Source of the DNA: Pseudomonas sp. Irchel s3f7
GTDB taxonomy: Bacteria; Pseudomonadota; Gammaproteobacteria; Pseudomonadales; Pseudomonadaceae
DNA length: 59,651 nucleotides
Reading direction: 5' to 3'
Assembly: GCF_900187615.1 (NCBI RefSeq)
Contig: NZ_FYDO01000035.1
Span: forward strand, 1-59,651
Made by a program: the position numbers and the translations under genes. Under the pieces are notes generated by a model that was not told where the DNA came from, did not search any database, and saw only the letters and a list, made by a program, of their open reading frames with translations. Below are positions 17,679 to 26,098 of the stretch, piece by piece; position 1 is the stretch's first letter; every line of letters begins with the position of its first letter.

Positions 17679-18056
17679 TCAAACGCCGGTTTTTGGCGAA
17701 TTCAATGAATCATTGCCCGTAACCGTCGCGGTTTTGGTTGCTGCCTCGGCATTGGCCTTCAGCGTCTTCAGCTCTTCACCCGCCCGCTGGATTTTCGCCC
17801 GTACGTTGTCCATGTCCTGTCGGCTTTTCTCCAGCAGGCTTTTTGCCGAACTGTGGCCGGTGATACCACGGGCCAGGGCAACACCGCCGATGGCCACTTG
17901 AATCAAACCAAAGATCCCGCCGCGACGCAGGCCCTTGCCCACCATCACCACGCCACCCGCTATCGAGCCGATGCGCTCCCAGCCCTGGACGTTCTGTTCG
18001 GAAGGAGTCTGGAACGGTGTGGATTCGATACGCTCGACGCGTTTGAGTTCGCTCAT
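17679..18056 (-). CDS. Hypothetical DUF2892-type protein with glycine-rich membrane segment
   Basis: 125 aa. The segment NVQGWERIGSIAGGVVMVGK and the following IFGLIQVAIGGVALARGITG is the YgaP/DUF2892-like inner-membrane hairpin. It is followed by a charged helical C-terminus (SLLEKSRQDMDNVRAKIQRA) with coiled-coil character. The function is unknown. Confidence 0.75.
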   Translation of the reverse strand: MSELKRVERIESTPFQTPSEQNVQGWERIGSIAGGVVMVGKGLRRGGIFGLIQVAIGGVALARGITGHSSAKSLLEKSRQDMDNVRAKIQRAGEELKTLKANAEAATKTATVTGNDSLNSPKTGV

Positions 18057-18148
18057 GATCTATCTCCAGGCAGGGAAGGGCAGCTTCAGTCTCGATAGTT
18101 AAGCTGACTGCCGGGGCCTGTCGCTTGTTCCATCGAATGTGCGGTGGC

Positions 18149-18619
18149 TCAGCGGAATTTTGGCCCCGAGCGGGTGTTGAGCCCTTTGGCCATGCGGTCA
18201 TAAAGCACGACGTTGACCGTGGCAGCCAGGTTCATGCAACCGGTGGTCGGGATGTAGACCACGTCTTCGCACCAGTCGCGAATCTCTTGATCCAGCGAAC
18301 CGTCTTCAGGACCGAAGATGTACAGCGCGCGGTCCGGGTGGGTGTACTCCGGCAGCGGGCGGGCGCCCTCGACCAGCTCCACGGCGACCGGCACGCAGTT
18401 CAGCGGCAGGATTTTTTTCAGGTCGTCGATGCCGATCAGCGGGATGTCGTAGTGGACACGCTTGGTATCGGTGACGAAATCGGCGGCGCGTTCATAGCGT
18501 TTGCCGGTGTAGAACACCGACGCCACGCCATAACAGCCAGCGGCGCGCATCACCGAACCGACGTTCTCCGGTGATTTGGGGTTATACAAACCAATGCAGC
18601 TGTACCGTTTGTCTGCCAC
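18149..18619 (-). CDS. SpoU/TrmH-family RNA 2'-O-methyltransferase
   Basis: 156 aa from GTG 18619. SPOUT-fold motifs are NPKSPENVGSVMRAAGCYG (motif 1), LYIFGPEDGSLDQEI (motif 2) and VYIPTTGCMNLAATVNVVLYD (motif 3, the knot that binds AdoMet). Length resembles TrmL, but the details (CMNL and GPEDGS) mark a separate subgroup, so the target nucleotide is not assigned. It is a stand-alone gene. Confidence 0.88.
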   Translation of the reverse strand: MADKRYSCIGLYNPKSPENVGSVMRAAGCYGVASVFYTGKRYERAADFVTDTKRVHYDIPLIGIDDLKKILPLNCVPVAVELVEGARPLPEYTHPDRALYIFGPEDGSLDQEIRDWCEDVVYIPTTGCMNLAATVNVVLYDRMAKGLNTRSGPKFR

Positions 18620-18710
18620 GAGCGGGGTGCCTTTCGGGAAAAAATCGCGATTATACGGGGAATGGGGCAGGGGTGTTCAGTTTGAGATTGGTGGTGGCCG
18701 GGCTATCGAA

Positions 18711-18801
18711 ATCGCGGGCAAGCCCGCTCCCACAGGGTGCTGTGGTGTACACCACATTTGTGGTCACCATCAATCACTGTGGGAGCGGGCTTGCCCGCGA
18801 T
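18711..18801. repeat. REP-type inverted repeat pair
   Basis: ATCGCGGGCAAGCCCGCTCC and GGAGCGGGCTTGCCCGCGAT face each other across about 50 bp. The loop itself contains a smaller palindrome (TGTGGTGTACACCACA). Confidence 0.88.
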
Positions 18802-18827
18802 GGGGCCATTCCAGGCGCTGAGGATTT

Positions 18828-19199
18828 TCAGTCGTCTTTCTTCATCAGGCCAGCCAGCGCCGCAAACGGGTTATGTGTCGCCTTGGCGATTTTCGGTGTG
18901 CTCAGCGAGCCTTCATCGAAATACTGTTGGTCTGTGTAGCGCGAGTGTTCGTTGTCGTGACAGTACAGGCACAACAGCTCCCAGTTCGAACCGTCCTGCG
19001 GGTTGTTGTCGTGATTGTGGTCGCGGTGATGCACGGTCAGTTCGCTCAGGCGCTTGCCGGAGAACTCACGGGCGCAGCGGCCGCACACGTGCGGGTACAT
19101 TTTCAGGGCCTTGTCGCGGTAACCCATTTCCTTGTCGCGCTGGTTGTCGGCGAGGATGCGGTCCAGTTTCGACGTGTTGGTTGGGGTGGACGAACTCAT
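18828..19199 (-). CDS. yajD: YajD-family HNH nuclease-like protein
   Basis: 123 aa. The HNH/zinc-finger core is readable: HVCGRCAREFSG, LTVHHRDHNHDNNP and LLCLYCHDNEHSRY, giving two CxxC zinc pairs and the HH...N...H catalytic triad. It matches YajD of E. coli in order and length. The substrate and role are not known. Confidence 0.9.
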   Translation of the reverse strand: MSSSTPTNTSKLDRILADNQRDKEMGYRDKALKMYPHVCGRCAREFSGKRLSELTVHHRDHNHDNNPQDGSNWELLCLYCHDNEHSRYTDQQYFDEGSLSTPKIAKATHNPFAALAGLMKKDD

Positions 19200-19248
19200 G
19201 GGTTCACCTTTGTAGAAAGACTAATGACGGTTATGCAGCCAGTTTAGC

Positions 19249-19935
19249 TCAGCCCTTGAGCTTCTCGGCAATCCAGATGGTATGGCGAGTGCCTTTGTTG
19301 CCGTGGGCGAAGACCTGCACTTCCTCGGCCTTGAACCCGGCTTTTTTCAGTTTGTCGGAAAACTGCCGGTCTGCACTGGCCGACCAGACCGCCAGCACGC
19401 CTTTGGGGCGCAGGGCTTTGGCACAGGCGCTCAGGCCGCCGGCGGAATACAGCCAGCTGTTGGCTTTCTGGGTCAGGCCTTCGGGGCCGTTGTCGACATC
19501 GAGCATGATCGCATCGAAACCCTGCGGCTCGGCTTGCAGGACCTTGGCCACGTCTTCCATGCGGATCACGGTGCGCGGGTCTTGAAGCGGGTTTCCCGCT
19601 TTCTCGCCGAGCGGACCACGGTTCCACTCCACAACGCCAGGGACCAGCTCAGCGACCACCACTTCGGCGGTCTTGCCCAGGTGCTTGAGGGCCGAGGCGA
19701 GGGTGAAGCCCATGCCCAGGCCACCGATCAATACACGTGAACTCGGCCGACCGGCGACCTTGCGGCAAGGGATCTCGGCCAGGGCATCCTCGGAGCCGTG
19801 CATGCGGGTGTTCATCAATTGCCCGCCGTCACCGCCCTGGATCTTGATGACGAAATCCTCACCGTATTCGAACAGGCACAGGGCTCCGCCGTTTTCCGGG
19901 ATGGGGGTGGTGTCGAGCAGAACGAAACGTTTCAT
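19249..19935 (-). CDS. Spermidine synthase-like class I methyltransferase
   Basis: 228 aa from ATG 19935; a GTG three codons upstream is possible. The Rossmann core motifs are VLIGGLGMGFTLASALKHLG, VVVAELVPGVVEWNRGPLG and FDAIMLDVDNGPEGL, as in spermidine-synthase-like proteins. It lacks a recognisable polyamine gate, so it is more likely a methyltransferase-fold protein of unknown substrate than a true polyamine synthase. Confidence 0.75.
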   Translation of the reverse strand: MKRFVLLDTTPIPENGGALCLFEYGEDFVIKIQGGDGGQLMNTRMHGSEDALAEIPCRKVAGRPSSRVLIGGLGMGFTLASALKHLGKTAEVVVAELVPGVVEWNRGPLGEKAGNPLQDPRTVIRMEDVAKVLQAEPQGFDAIMLDVDNGPEGLTQKANSWLYSAGGLSACAKALRPKGVLAVWSASADRQFSDKLKKAGFKAEEVQVFAHGNKGTRHTIWIAEKLKG

Positions 19936-20030
19936 GGGGCTCACTTGAAGAAAATTGGCAGAACTCGAAGGGGCAAACAGACGCAGTTGGGAGTAGCCTG
20001 TTTATGACAACAAGGCTAACGGAGCCATTG

Positions 20031-20321
20031 ATGAAGCGCACCATTCTAACGGTCATTGCCCTGGCCGCGCTCGCGATAACTGCAGCACAGGCCCAACCGT
20101 TGCAGGCCACGCCCATCAGTCCCGCTGCGATGCCCGGCTCACCGGGTACCGCGACGCCCACGCCCTATCCGCAAATCAGCCCGGCGCCATTGCCCAGGGT
20201 CGGCCCGGGTAGCAGCGGTCCGCCGTTGGTGCCCATCAACAAGCCGAGCCCGCCGACCAAGGACCAGCCACTGCCGGGGCTGGAGCCTAACCCACCGAAA
20301 CCCAAGCCACCGGGCGGTTAG
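20031..20321 (+). CDS. Small exported proline-rich protein
   Basis: 96 aa. A cleavable signal peptide (MKRTILTVIALAALAITAAQ) is followed by a low-complexity mature part full of Pro and Gly (PISPAAMPGSPGTATPTPYP, LEPNPPKPKPPGG). It is likely disordered and periplasmic. The function is unknown. The 3' end overlaps the convergent next gene by 4 bp. Confidence 0.7.
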   Translation: MKRTILTVIALAALAITAAQAQPLQATPISPAAMPGSPGTATPTPYPQISPAPLPRVGPGSSGPPLVPINKPSPPTKDQPLPGLEPNPPKPKPPGG

Positions 20322-20791
20322 ACCTGCTGGGAGAGCAGTTGCCCATCGGCCATGCGCAAGCGTTTGGACAGCGAAACGGCGAGGGCGCGGATGATCTTGG
20401 CAGCGATTTTCGGTGCGTCATTGAGCATTTTTTCCAGCGAGTCCTTACCCAGATTGAGCAGCTGACAATTGCTCGCCGCCACGCAACTGGCCGAGCGCCG
20501 TTCGCCGTCGAGGACGGCCATTTCGCCGAACGAGCGACCGCTGCGCAATGTAGCGATGGTTACTCGTTGCCCGTCAGCGGTGGTTTTCTGCACCGAGACC
20601 TGGCCGGTGTGGATGATGCACATGAAGCTGCCGGCATCGCCCTCCTGGAAAATCTGTTCGCCCTGGGCAATGGTGCTGATGCTGAAATAGCCCGATGCTG
20701 CGGCAAAGTCCGCTGGCAGCAGTTGATTGAACAGGCCGCAGTCCATCAGCCAGTCGCGAATTTCGTTGTTTAGAAAGGTTGGTTCTGACAT
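20318..20791 (-). CDS. Cyclic nucleotide-binding-domain protein
   Basis: 157 aa, essentially a single cNMP-binding beta-roll: EQIFQEGDAGSFMCIIHTGQ, then VTIATLRSGRSFGEMAVLDG and the phosphate-binding cassette GEMAVLDGERRSASCVA. There is no HTH, kinase or channel domain. It therefore looks like a stand-alone sensor or adaptor; its ligand (cAMP or another nucleotide) is not certain. Confidence 0.85.
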   Translation of the reverse strand: MSEPTFLNNEIRDWLMDCGLFNQLLPADFAAASGYFSISTIAQGEQIFQEGDAGSFMCIIHTGQVSVQKTTADGQRVTIATLRSGRSFGEMAVLDGERRSASCVAASNCQLLNLGKDSLEKMLNDAPKIAAKIIRALAVSLSKRLRMADGQLLSQQV

Positions 20792-20920
20792 GTCGTCATG
20801 GTCTTTTGTGTGTGTTGCCGACTCGAATTTGAAATCACCGTAAATCCCCTGTGGAAGCGAGCAGGTGTTGTATCGGCATTCGGTGTGCGGAATTAAGACC
20901 GGTTCATCGGCCCAAGTTCC

Positions 20921-22975
20921 TCAGGCAATACCCAAAACCTTGAACAAAAAGGCGTATTCGAGTGCTACGTCACGCAATCCCTGATAACGCCCGCTCATCC
21001 CGCCATGCCCGGCACCGAGTTCAGTCTTTAGCAGCAGGGGATTGTTGTCGGTTTTGCTCGCGCGCAACTTCGCCACCCATTTGGCCGCTTCCCAGTATTG
21101 AACGCGGCTATCGTTGTAGCCGGCAATGACCAGCGTCGCCGGATAGGCTTGTGCGGTGACGTTTTCGTACGGGGCATAGGCCTTGATCCGATCATAGACG
21201 TCCGGCTCTTCAGGATTACCCCACTCGTCGTATTCCGTCACGGTCAACGGCAGGTCCGGGTCGAGCATGGTATTGAGCACGTCGACGAACGGTACTTCGG
21301 CAATGGCCGCACCAAACAGCTCCGGCCGTTGGTTGAGTACCGCGCCGATCAGCAGTCCACCAGCGCTGCCGCCGCTGATCGCCAGTTGTGGCGCGGTGGT
21401 GAAGCCATTGGCGATCAGGTGTTCGGCACAGGCAATGAAGTCGCTGAACGTGTTGTGCTTGTGCTCCTGCTTGCCGGCGCGATACCAGGCTTCCCCCAGT
21501 TCGCCACCGCCGCGCACGTGCGCAATGGCAAACGCCATGCCGCGATCCAACAGGCTCAGGCGTGCGTGGGAGAACCAAGGGTCGAGGCTCTCGCCGTAGG
21601 CGCCGTAACCATACAAATACAGTGGAACCGGTTTGCCGAGGTTTTCGCGCTTGATCACCAGGCTGATCGGCACTTGGGTACCGTCCGGCGCGGTCGCCCA
21701 CAGGCGCTGGCTGACATAGGCATCGGCATCGAACGGGCCAAGCACCGGGGTTTGCTTGAGGACTTTCTGCTCGCCGGTCGCCAGTTCAAGCTGGCGGATT
21801 TGCGCCGGACGGTTCAACGCTTCGTAGCGCAGGCGAATCCGGTCGCTGACGAACTCCAGGCTGTTTTGCACGTGCAGGCTGTAGGCCGCGTCCGGCAATT
21901 GCACGCGATAGGGCGACAAACCTTGTGGGTGAACTTCAATCACCGGCAGGCCGCCGATCCGCAGGCTCAGGGTCATGGCGCCGGTGTTCAGGCTGATACC
22001 GTCGATCATCACGCTGTCGCTGTGGGCAATCAGGCTTTGCCAGTCGGCCTCGAACGGCGCACTGCCGGTATCGACAGCCGTGTACAGGGCAAAGTTGATG
22101 CCGTCGCGGTTGGTGCGAATGAACCAGGTCCATTGACCATCGAGCATACCGTGGTCGACGTCATATTCATGATCCTCGACCCGTGGTGCGATGCAGGTAA
22201 AGGCTTGCTGTGGCTGGTTGGCGTCGAGGACCCAGGCTTCACTGGTGGTCTTGCTGCCCACGGACAGCAGCAATTGCTGTTCGGAGCTTGAGCGGTAGCA
22301 ATGCATGAAGAAGCGCCCGTCCGGCTCATGGAACACTTCTTCGGCCGCCGTGCCGTCCAGACGGTAGCGGTACAGCTTGTGCGGGCGGTGAGTGTCGTCC
22401 AGTTCACCGAAAAACAGCGTCAGGCTGTCGTTGGCCCAGGTCATGCTGCCGTCGCAATCCTGGAACTCCAGTTCGCTGACACGCCCGTCGGACAGTTCCT
22501 TCACGAACAGCGTGTAAATCTCATCACCCGTGGCGTCGATGCTGTAGGCCAGACGCTGATGGTCCGGGCTGATGCTGAACGCGCCAAGGGAAAAGAAGCC
22601 GCCGTTGGCCAGCACGTTCGGGTCCAGCAGCAGTTGTTCCTGGTTTTCGTCGAGGGTCAGGCTGTCATCGGCCGGACGCGGGCAGCGGTAGTGTCGGGCA
22701 TATTCGTCGCCTGCCGTGGTGCGCGTGTAATACAGATACGGTCCCCACGGCGAAGGCAGGGACAGGTCCGTCTCGAGAATCCGGCCTTTGATTTCCTCGA
22801 ACAGCGTTTCGCGCAACCCGGCCTGATCGGCGGTTTGTGCTTCCTGATAGCTGTTTTCAGCCTTGAGGTAATCGAGCACGGCCGCGGTGTCGCGTTCTTG
22901 CAGCCAGGCATACGGGTCGGGACCTTCAGCCCTGTGGGCGATCGGGGCGTCGTGAATGTTGGCGGATAGAGGCAT
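20921..22975 (-). CDS. ptrB: Oligopeptidase B (S9 family)
   Basis: 684 aa from ATG 22975; an in-frame upstream extension to 23014 is not conserved. The N-terminal seven-bladed propeller is followed by an alpha/beta-hydrolase domain with nucleophile Ser537 in LAISGGSAGGLLIGAVL, GYGAYGESLDPWFS before it, and the His in ELGAGHGGMSGRYQG. It cleaves short peptides after Arg or Lys. The length is as expected for PtrB. Confidence 0.92.
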   Translation of the reverse strand: MPLSANIHDAPIAHRAEGPDPYAWLQERDTAAVLDYLKAENSYQEAQTADQAGLRETLFEEIKGRILETDLSLPSPWGPYLYYTRTTAGDEYARHYRCPRPADDSLTLDENQEQLLLDPNVLANGGFFSLGAFSISPDHQRLAYSIDATGDEIYTLFVKELSDGRVSELEFQDCDGSMTWANDSLTLFFGELDDTHRPHKLYRYRLDGTAAEEVFHEPDGRFFMHCYRSSSEQQLLLSVGSKTTSEAWVLDANQPQQAFTCIAPRVEDHEYDVDHGMLDGQWTWFIRTNRDGINFALYTAVDTGSAPFEADWQSLIAHSDSVMIDGISLNTGAMTLSLRIGGLPVIEVHPQGLSPYRVQLPDAAYSLHVQNSLEFVSDRIRLRYEALNRPAQIRQLELATGEQKVLKQTPVLGPFDADAYVSQRLWATAPDGTQVPISLVIKRENLGKPVPLYLYGYGAYGESLDPWFSHARLSLLDRGMAFAIAHVRGGGELGEAWYRAGKQEHKHNTFSDFIACAEHLIANGFTTAPQLAISGGSAGGLLIGAVLNQRPELFGAAIAEVPFVDVLNTMLDPDLPLTVTEYDEWGNPEEPDVYDRIKAYAPYENVTAQAYPATLVIAGYNDSRVQYWEAAKWVAKLRASKTDNNPLLLKTELGAGHGGMSGRYQGLRDVALEYAFLFKVLGIA

Positions 22976-23106
22976 GAAGGACTCTCGAACAGTACGGAAT
23001 AGGGGGCTTGGCAACCTGTGGGAGCGGGCCGGCTTAACTGTCAGGCATTGATGCAGCCTGATGGGCGAAAAGCCGTTATCATAAGCGCCTCTTTGCCTGC
23101 CTTGCC

Positions 23107-23604
23107 ATGGACACCATGACCGAGAACGACTATCTGATCGCTTGGGGCCTCTACGCCTTTGCCGCTTTGGGCTGCCTGTTGGTGTGGATGCGCATTACCC
23201 ACTGGATGTGGCGTTGGCTGCGCGAGCCGCTGCGGCTGCTGGTGGTGGTGCTGCTGTTCAGCCCGACCATCATTGACCCGGTGAAGGATAAAGTTGCACC
23301 GGCCATCGCCATTACCGCCCTGGACCTGTTGTTCAAGGTCGGCAACAACGCCTGGCGGGCGATTTCCGATCTGTTCATGTACGGCATGATCGCCTTTGGT
23401 CTCTATCTGGTGATGGTGGCGATCCGCTTCCCTATCGAACGTGCCTCCAGCGCTCGCAAGGAGCAGGCTGCCGCCGCCAAAGCGGCTGCCCGTGCCGACG
23501 AGTCGGGGGAGGATCATCCTTTCGGCGGTGCTGGCGATGATCGCTACGGTCGTCCGCCTGTGCCGAGCAATCCCCAGCGGATGCGCGTCGAACCCCGTCT
23601 GTAA
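23107..23604 (+). CDS. Conserved membrane protein of unknown function
   Basis: 165 aa. Hydrophobic helices are LIAWGLYAFAALGCLLVWM, LRLLVVVLLFSPTIIDPV and LFMYGMIAFGLYLVMVAI, followed by an alanine-rich charged cytoplasmic tail. A second ATG at 23116 is also possible. No functional family is recognised. The following gene starts 33 bp downstream, so they may share a transcript. Confidence 0.7.
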   Translation: MDTMTENDYLIAWGLYAFAALGCLLVWMRITHWMWRWLREPLRLLVVVLLFSPTIIDPVKDKVAPAIAITALDLLFKVGNNAWRAISDLFMYGMIAFGLYLVMVAIRFPIERASSARKEQAAAAKAAARADESGEDHPFGGAGDDRYGRPPVPSNPQRMRVEPRL

Positions 23605-23637
23605 CCCCGGCCCTGTCATTGAGCGAGAATCCCGAGC

Positions 23638-24414
23638 ATGTGTGAGTTATTGGGCATGAGCGCCAATGTCCCGACCGATATTGTCTTCAGCTTCACCGGG
23701 CTGATGCAGCGCGGCGGGCGCACTGGCCCGCATCGTGATGGCTGGGGTATCGCTTTCTATGAAGGTCGCGGGCTGCGCCTGTTCCAGGACCCGGCCGCGA
23801 GCAGCGAGTCGGAAGTCGCCAACCTGGTGCAGCGTTATCCGATCAAGAGTGAAGTGGTCATCGGGCACATCCGCCAGGCCAACGTCGGCAAGGTTTGCCT
23901 GTCCAACACCCATCCGTTTGTCCGTGAACTGTGGGGACGCAATTGGTGTTTCGCGCATAACGGCCAATTGGCAGACTTTCAGCCAACGGCCAGTTTCTAC
24001 CGCCCCGTCGGTGATACCGACAGCGAGGCGGCGTTCTGTGATTTGCTCAACCGCGTGCGGGCGGCGTTCCCTGAACCGGTTGAGGTCGAAGCGCTGCTGC
24101 CGGACCTGGTGGCCGCTTGCGCCGAATACCGCAGCAAAGGCGTGTTCAACTGCCTGCTCAGTGATGGCGACTGGCTGTTCTGCTACTGCTCTACCAAGCT
24201 GGCACAGATCACCCGGCGTGCTCCATTCGGTCCGGCGCGCTTGAAAGATGTCGACGTGATCGTCGATTTTCAGGCCGAAACCACACCCAATGACGTGGTC
24301 ACCGTGATCGCCACCGAGCCGTTGACCGAAAACGAAACCTGGACCCGTTACGAACCGGGTCAATGGAGCCTGTGGCGACGCGGCGAATGCGTCAGCCAGG
24401 GCCAGACCCTTTAA
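23638..24414 (+). CDS. yafJ: Class II glutamine amidotransferase, YafJ type
   Basis: 258 aa. It begins MCELLGMSANVPTDI, so Cys2 becomes the N-terminal nucleophile after Met removal. Other Ntn-hydrolase motifs are RTGPHRDGWGIAFYEG, GHIRQANVGKVCLSNTHPF and WCFAHNGQLADF. The synthetase partner domain is absent, as in YafJ. The acceptor substrate is unknown. Confidence 0.9.
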   Translation: MCELLGMSANVPTDIVFSFTGLMQRGGRTGPHRDGWGIAFYEGRGLRLFQDPAASSESEVANLVQRYPIKSEVVIGHIRQANVGKVCLSNTHPFVRELWGRNWCFAHNGQLADFQPTASFYRPVGDTDSEAAFCDLLNRVRAAFPEPVEVEALLPDLVAACAEYRSKGVFNCLLSDGDWLFCYCSTKLAQITRRAPFGPARLKDVDVIVDFQAETTPNDVVTVIATEPLTENETWTRYEPGQWSLWRRGECVSQGQTL

Positions 24415-24426
24415 GGATTGTTCCCC

Positions 24427-24969
24427 ATGTTGCTCAGTTATCTACGACTGGTGTTGTTTGCGGCGGGCCTGTTGATCGGTGTCCAGGTGCCGGGGTTCAT
24501 CAACGATTATGCCAAGCGGGTCGAGGCGCATCTGATTGAGGCGCAAACCAGCCTGAGTGGGTTTCAGGGCACCGCCAATCAGTTTTTCAAGGGCGATATG
24601 CAGGCCTTGGTTGCCCATTATCGCGCCAGTGAAGACCCGATCTTTCGCAGCGATGCCGACAGCCTGAGCAACCTGTTGACCCGCCAGGTGGCGCTGGACA
24701 AGCAGTTTCAGGCGATGCAAGGCCCGTGGTACATCCGCTTCCTGCAAGTGGTGCTGGCCGCCGATCCGGACATTCGCAAGGAAACCTGGAATGGCTACAG
24801 CTATCAGATCCTGCTGACGCCTGAGGCGATGATCTGGGGCATGAGCGGCGCGTTGCTGCTGTCGTTCGGGATTGAATGCCTGTTCCGTCTGATCGACTGG
24901 GTGGTGCTGGGCGGCAAACGCCTGCGCCAGAGCCGGCCGATTGAAGAACGGGATTTGCGCGGTTTGTAA
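24427..24969 (+). CDS. DUF2937 membrane protein
   Basis: 180 aa from ATG 24427, 9 bp after AAGGA at the end of yafJ, indicating one transcription unit. An N-terminal helix (LRLVLFAAGLLIGVQVPGFI) and a C-terminal helix (MIWGMSGALLLSFGIECLFR) flank a soluble helical part, as in DUF2937 proteins. The function is unknown. Confidence 0.8.
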   Translation: MLLSYLRLVLFAAGLLIGVQVPGFINDYAKRVEAHLIEAQTSLSGFQGTANQFFKGDMQALVAHYRASEDPIFRSDADSLSNLLTRQVALDKQFQAMQGPWYIRFLQVVLAADPDIRKETWNGYSYQILLTPEAMIWGMSGALLLSFGIECLFRLIDWVVLGGKRLRQSRPIEERDLRGL

Positions 24970-24970
24970 G

Positions 24971-25032
24971 AAAAGATCGCAGCCTTCGGCAGCGCGCTCA
25001 TCTGTAGGAGCTGCCGAAGGCTGCGATCTTTT
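24971..25032. repeat. Inverted repeat of the AAAAGATCGCAG type
   Basis: AAAAGATCGCAGCCTTCGGC and GCCGAAGGCTGCGATCTTTT make a strong hairpin between two convergent genes, with flanking A and T runs that fit a bidirectional terminator. Confidence 0.85.
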
Positions 25033-25037
25033 GATCT

Positions 25038-25952
25038 TCAGCGATTTAAAACGATGTAGCCCTCACCCACCTTCCGCGCATACCCCTCCAGCACCTGCTG
25101 ACACAACGCCACAATCTCTTCGACCCACTCCACGCCCACCCGCCACGACACCACAACCTGCAAGTTCGGCGGACGTTGTTCGATGTCGAGCAAGGTCAAT
25201 TCGCCGCGCGCCAGTTCTTCGGCCACCAGCACCGGTGGCAACGCGCCGATGCCAAAGCCGTCGCGTAACAAGCGGGTAATCGCCGACACCGAATTCACGC
25301 AGTTCAATCGAGGCGCCATCACGCCATTGGCTTGCATCAGGCTGAGCACTTCCTGATGCGGATGGGAGTTTTTCGAATAGGTGATGATCCGTTCGTTCGC
25401 CAGATCGGCGATGCCTGAATACTCACGGTTGTAGATGGAATTGCTGGCAACGATCCAGCCCATCGGGTGGCTCGCCAGTTCCAGGCTGCGCACGCTCTCA
25501 TGACGCAGCAGGTCGGTTTGCAGGATCACATCGAGAAAGCCTTTTTGCAGCTGATCGCAGAGGTTGAGCGAGGTATCGGCCACCAGCTCGATTTCCACCC
25601 GCGGGTAGTGATCAGTCATCTGCGCCACCAAGGGGCTGAGCCAGGTGTGGATCACGGTGTCCATCACACCGATGCGCACACGTCCGGCCTTGCTCGAACG
25701 GGTTTCGATCGATTGTTTGAGCGCCTGCATGGTGTCCATCATCTGCTCGGCATAGTCGAGCACTTTCAAGCCTTCGGGCGTCAGGCTGACGCCGCGCGAA
25801 TCACGCAGAAACAGCTTCACCCCCAGCTCGCTTTCCAGCACGGCAATACGGCTGGAAATCGACGCCTGGGTGGTGAAGAGCTTGTCGGCCGTGAGGCGAA
25901 AGCTCTTGAGTCGGGCGACCCAGACGAAGGTCTCGAGAAACTTCAGGTTCAT
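25038..25952 (-). CDS. LysR-family regulator, probably of the adjacent 5-oxoproline unit
   Basis: 304 aa. The HTH is in residues 1-60 (MNLKFLETFVWVARLKSFRL, TTQASISSRIAVLESELGVK). The effector domain starts near GRVRIGVMDTVIHTWLSPLV. It is divergent from the MFS-pxpABC operon with a 146-bp shared promoter region, the classical arrangement for a LysR activator of the neighbouring genes. An ATAA-N7-TTAT dyad overlaps its own start (25956-25970) and could be its autoregulatory site. Confidence 0.88.
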   Translation of the reverse strand: MNLKFLETFVWVARLKSFRLTADKLFTTQASISSRIAVLESELGVKLFLRDSRGVSLTPEGLKVLDYAEQMMDTMQALKQSIETRSSKAGRVRIGVMDTVIHTWLSPLVAQMTDHYPRVEIELVADTSLNLCDQLQKGFLDVILQTDLLRHESVRSLELASHPMGWIVASNSIYNREYSGIADLANERIITYSKNSHPHQEVLSLMQANGVMAPRLNCVNSVSAITRLLRDGFGIGALPPVLVAEELARGELTLLDIEQRPPNLQVVVSWRVGVEWVEEIVALCQQVLEGYARKVGEGYIVLNR

Positions 25953-26098
25953 GGGATAAAGATTTCTTATGGCTAAGGCGGGTTTTTATTAGTTGGACGC
26001 AGCAGGGGTGTGCGACCAAAAATCGGCGCATCCGGTTCCCACGATAGGCGTCGTCGGGGCTCAGAACAATACCAATAAAATCAGCGCGGAGATTTGCC

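Noticed and set aside
19249..19935. True spermidine synthase
   Set aside because: Short, lacking the N-terminal domain and recognisable polyamine-binding residues; no speD nearby.
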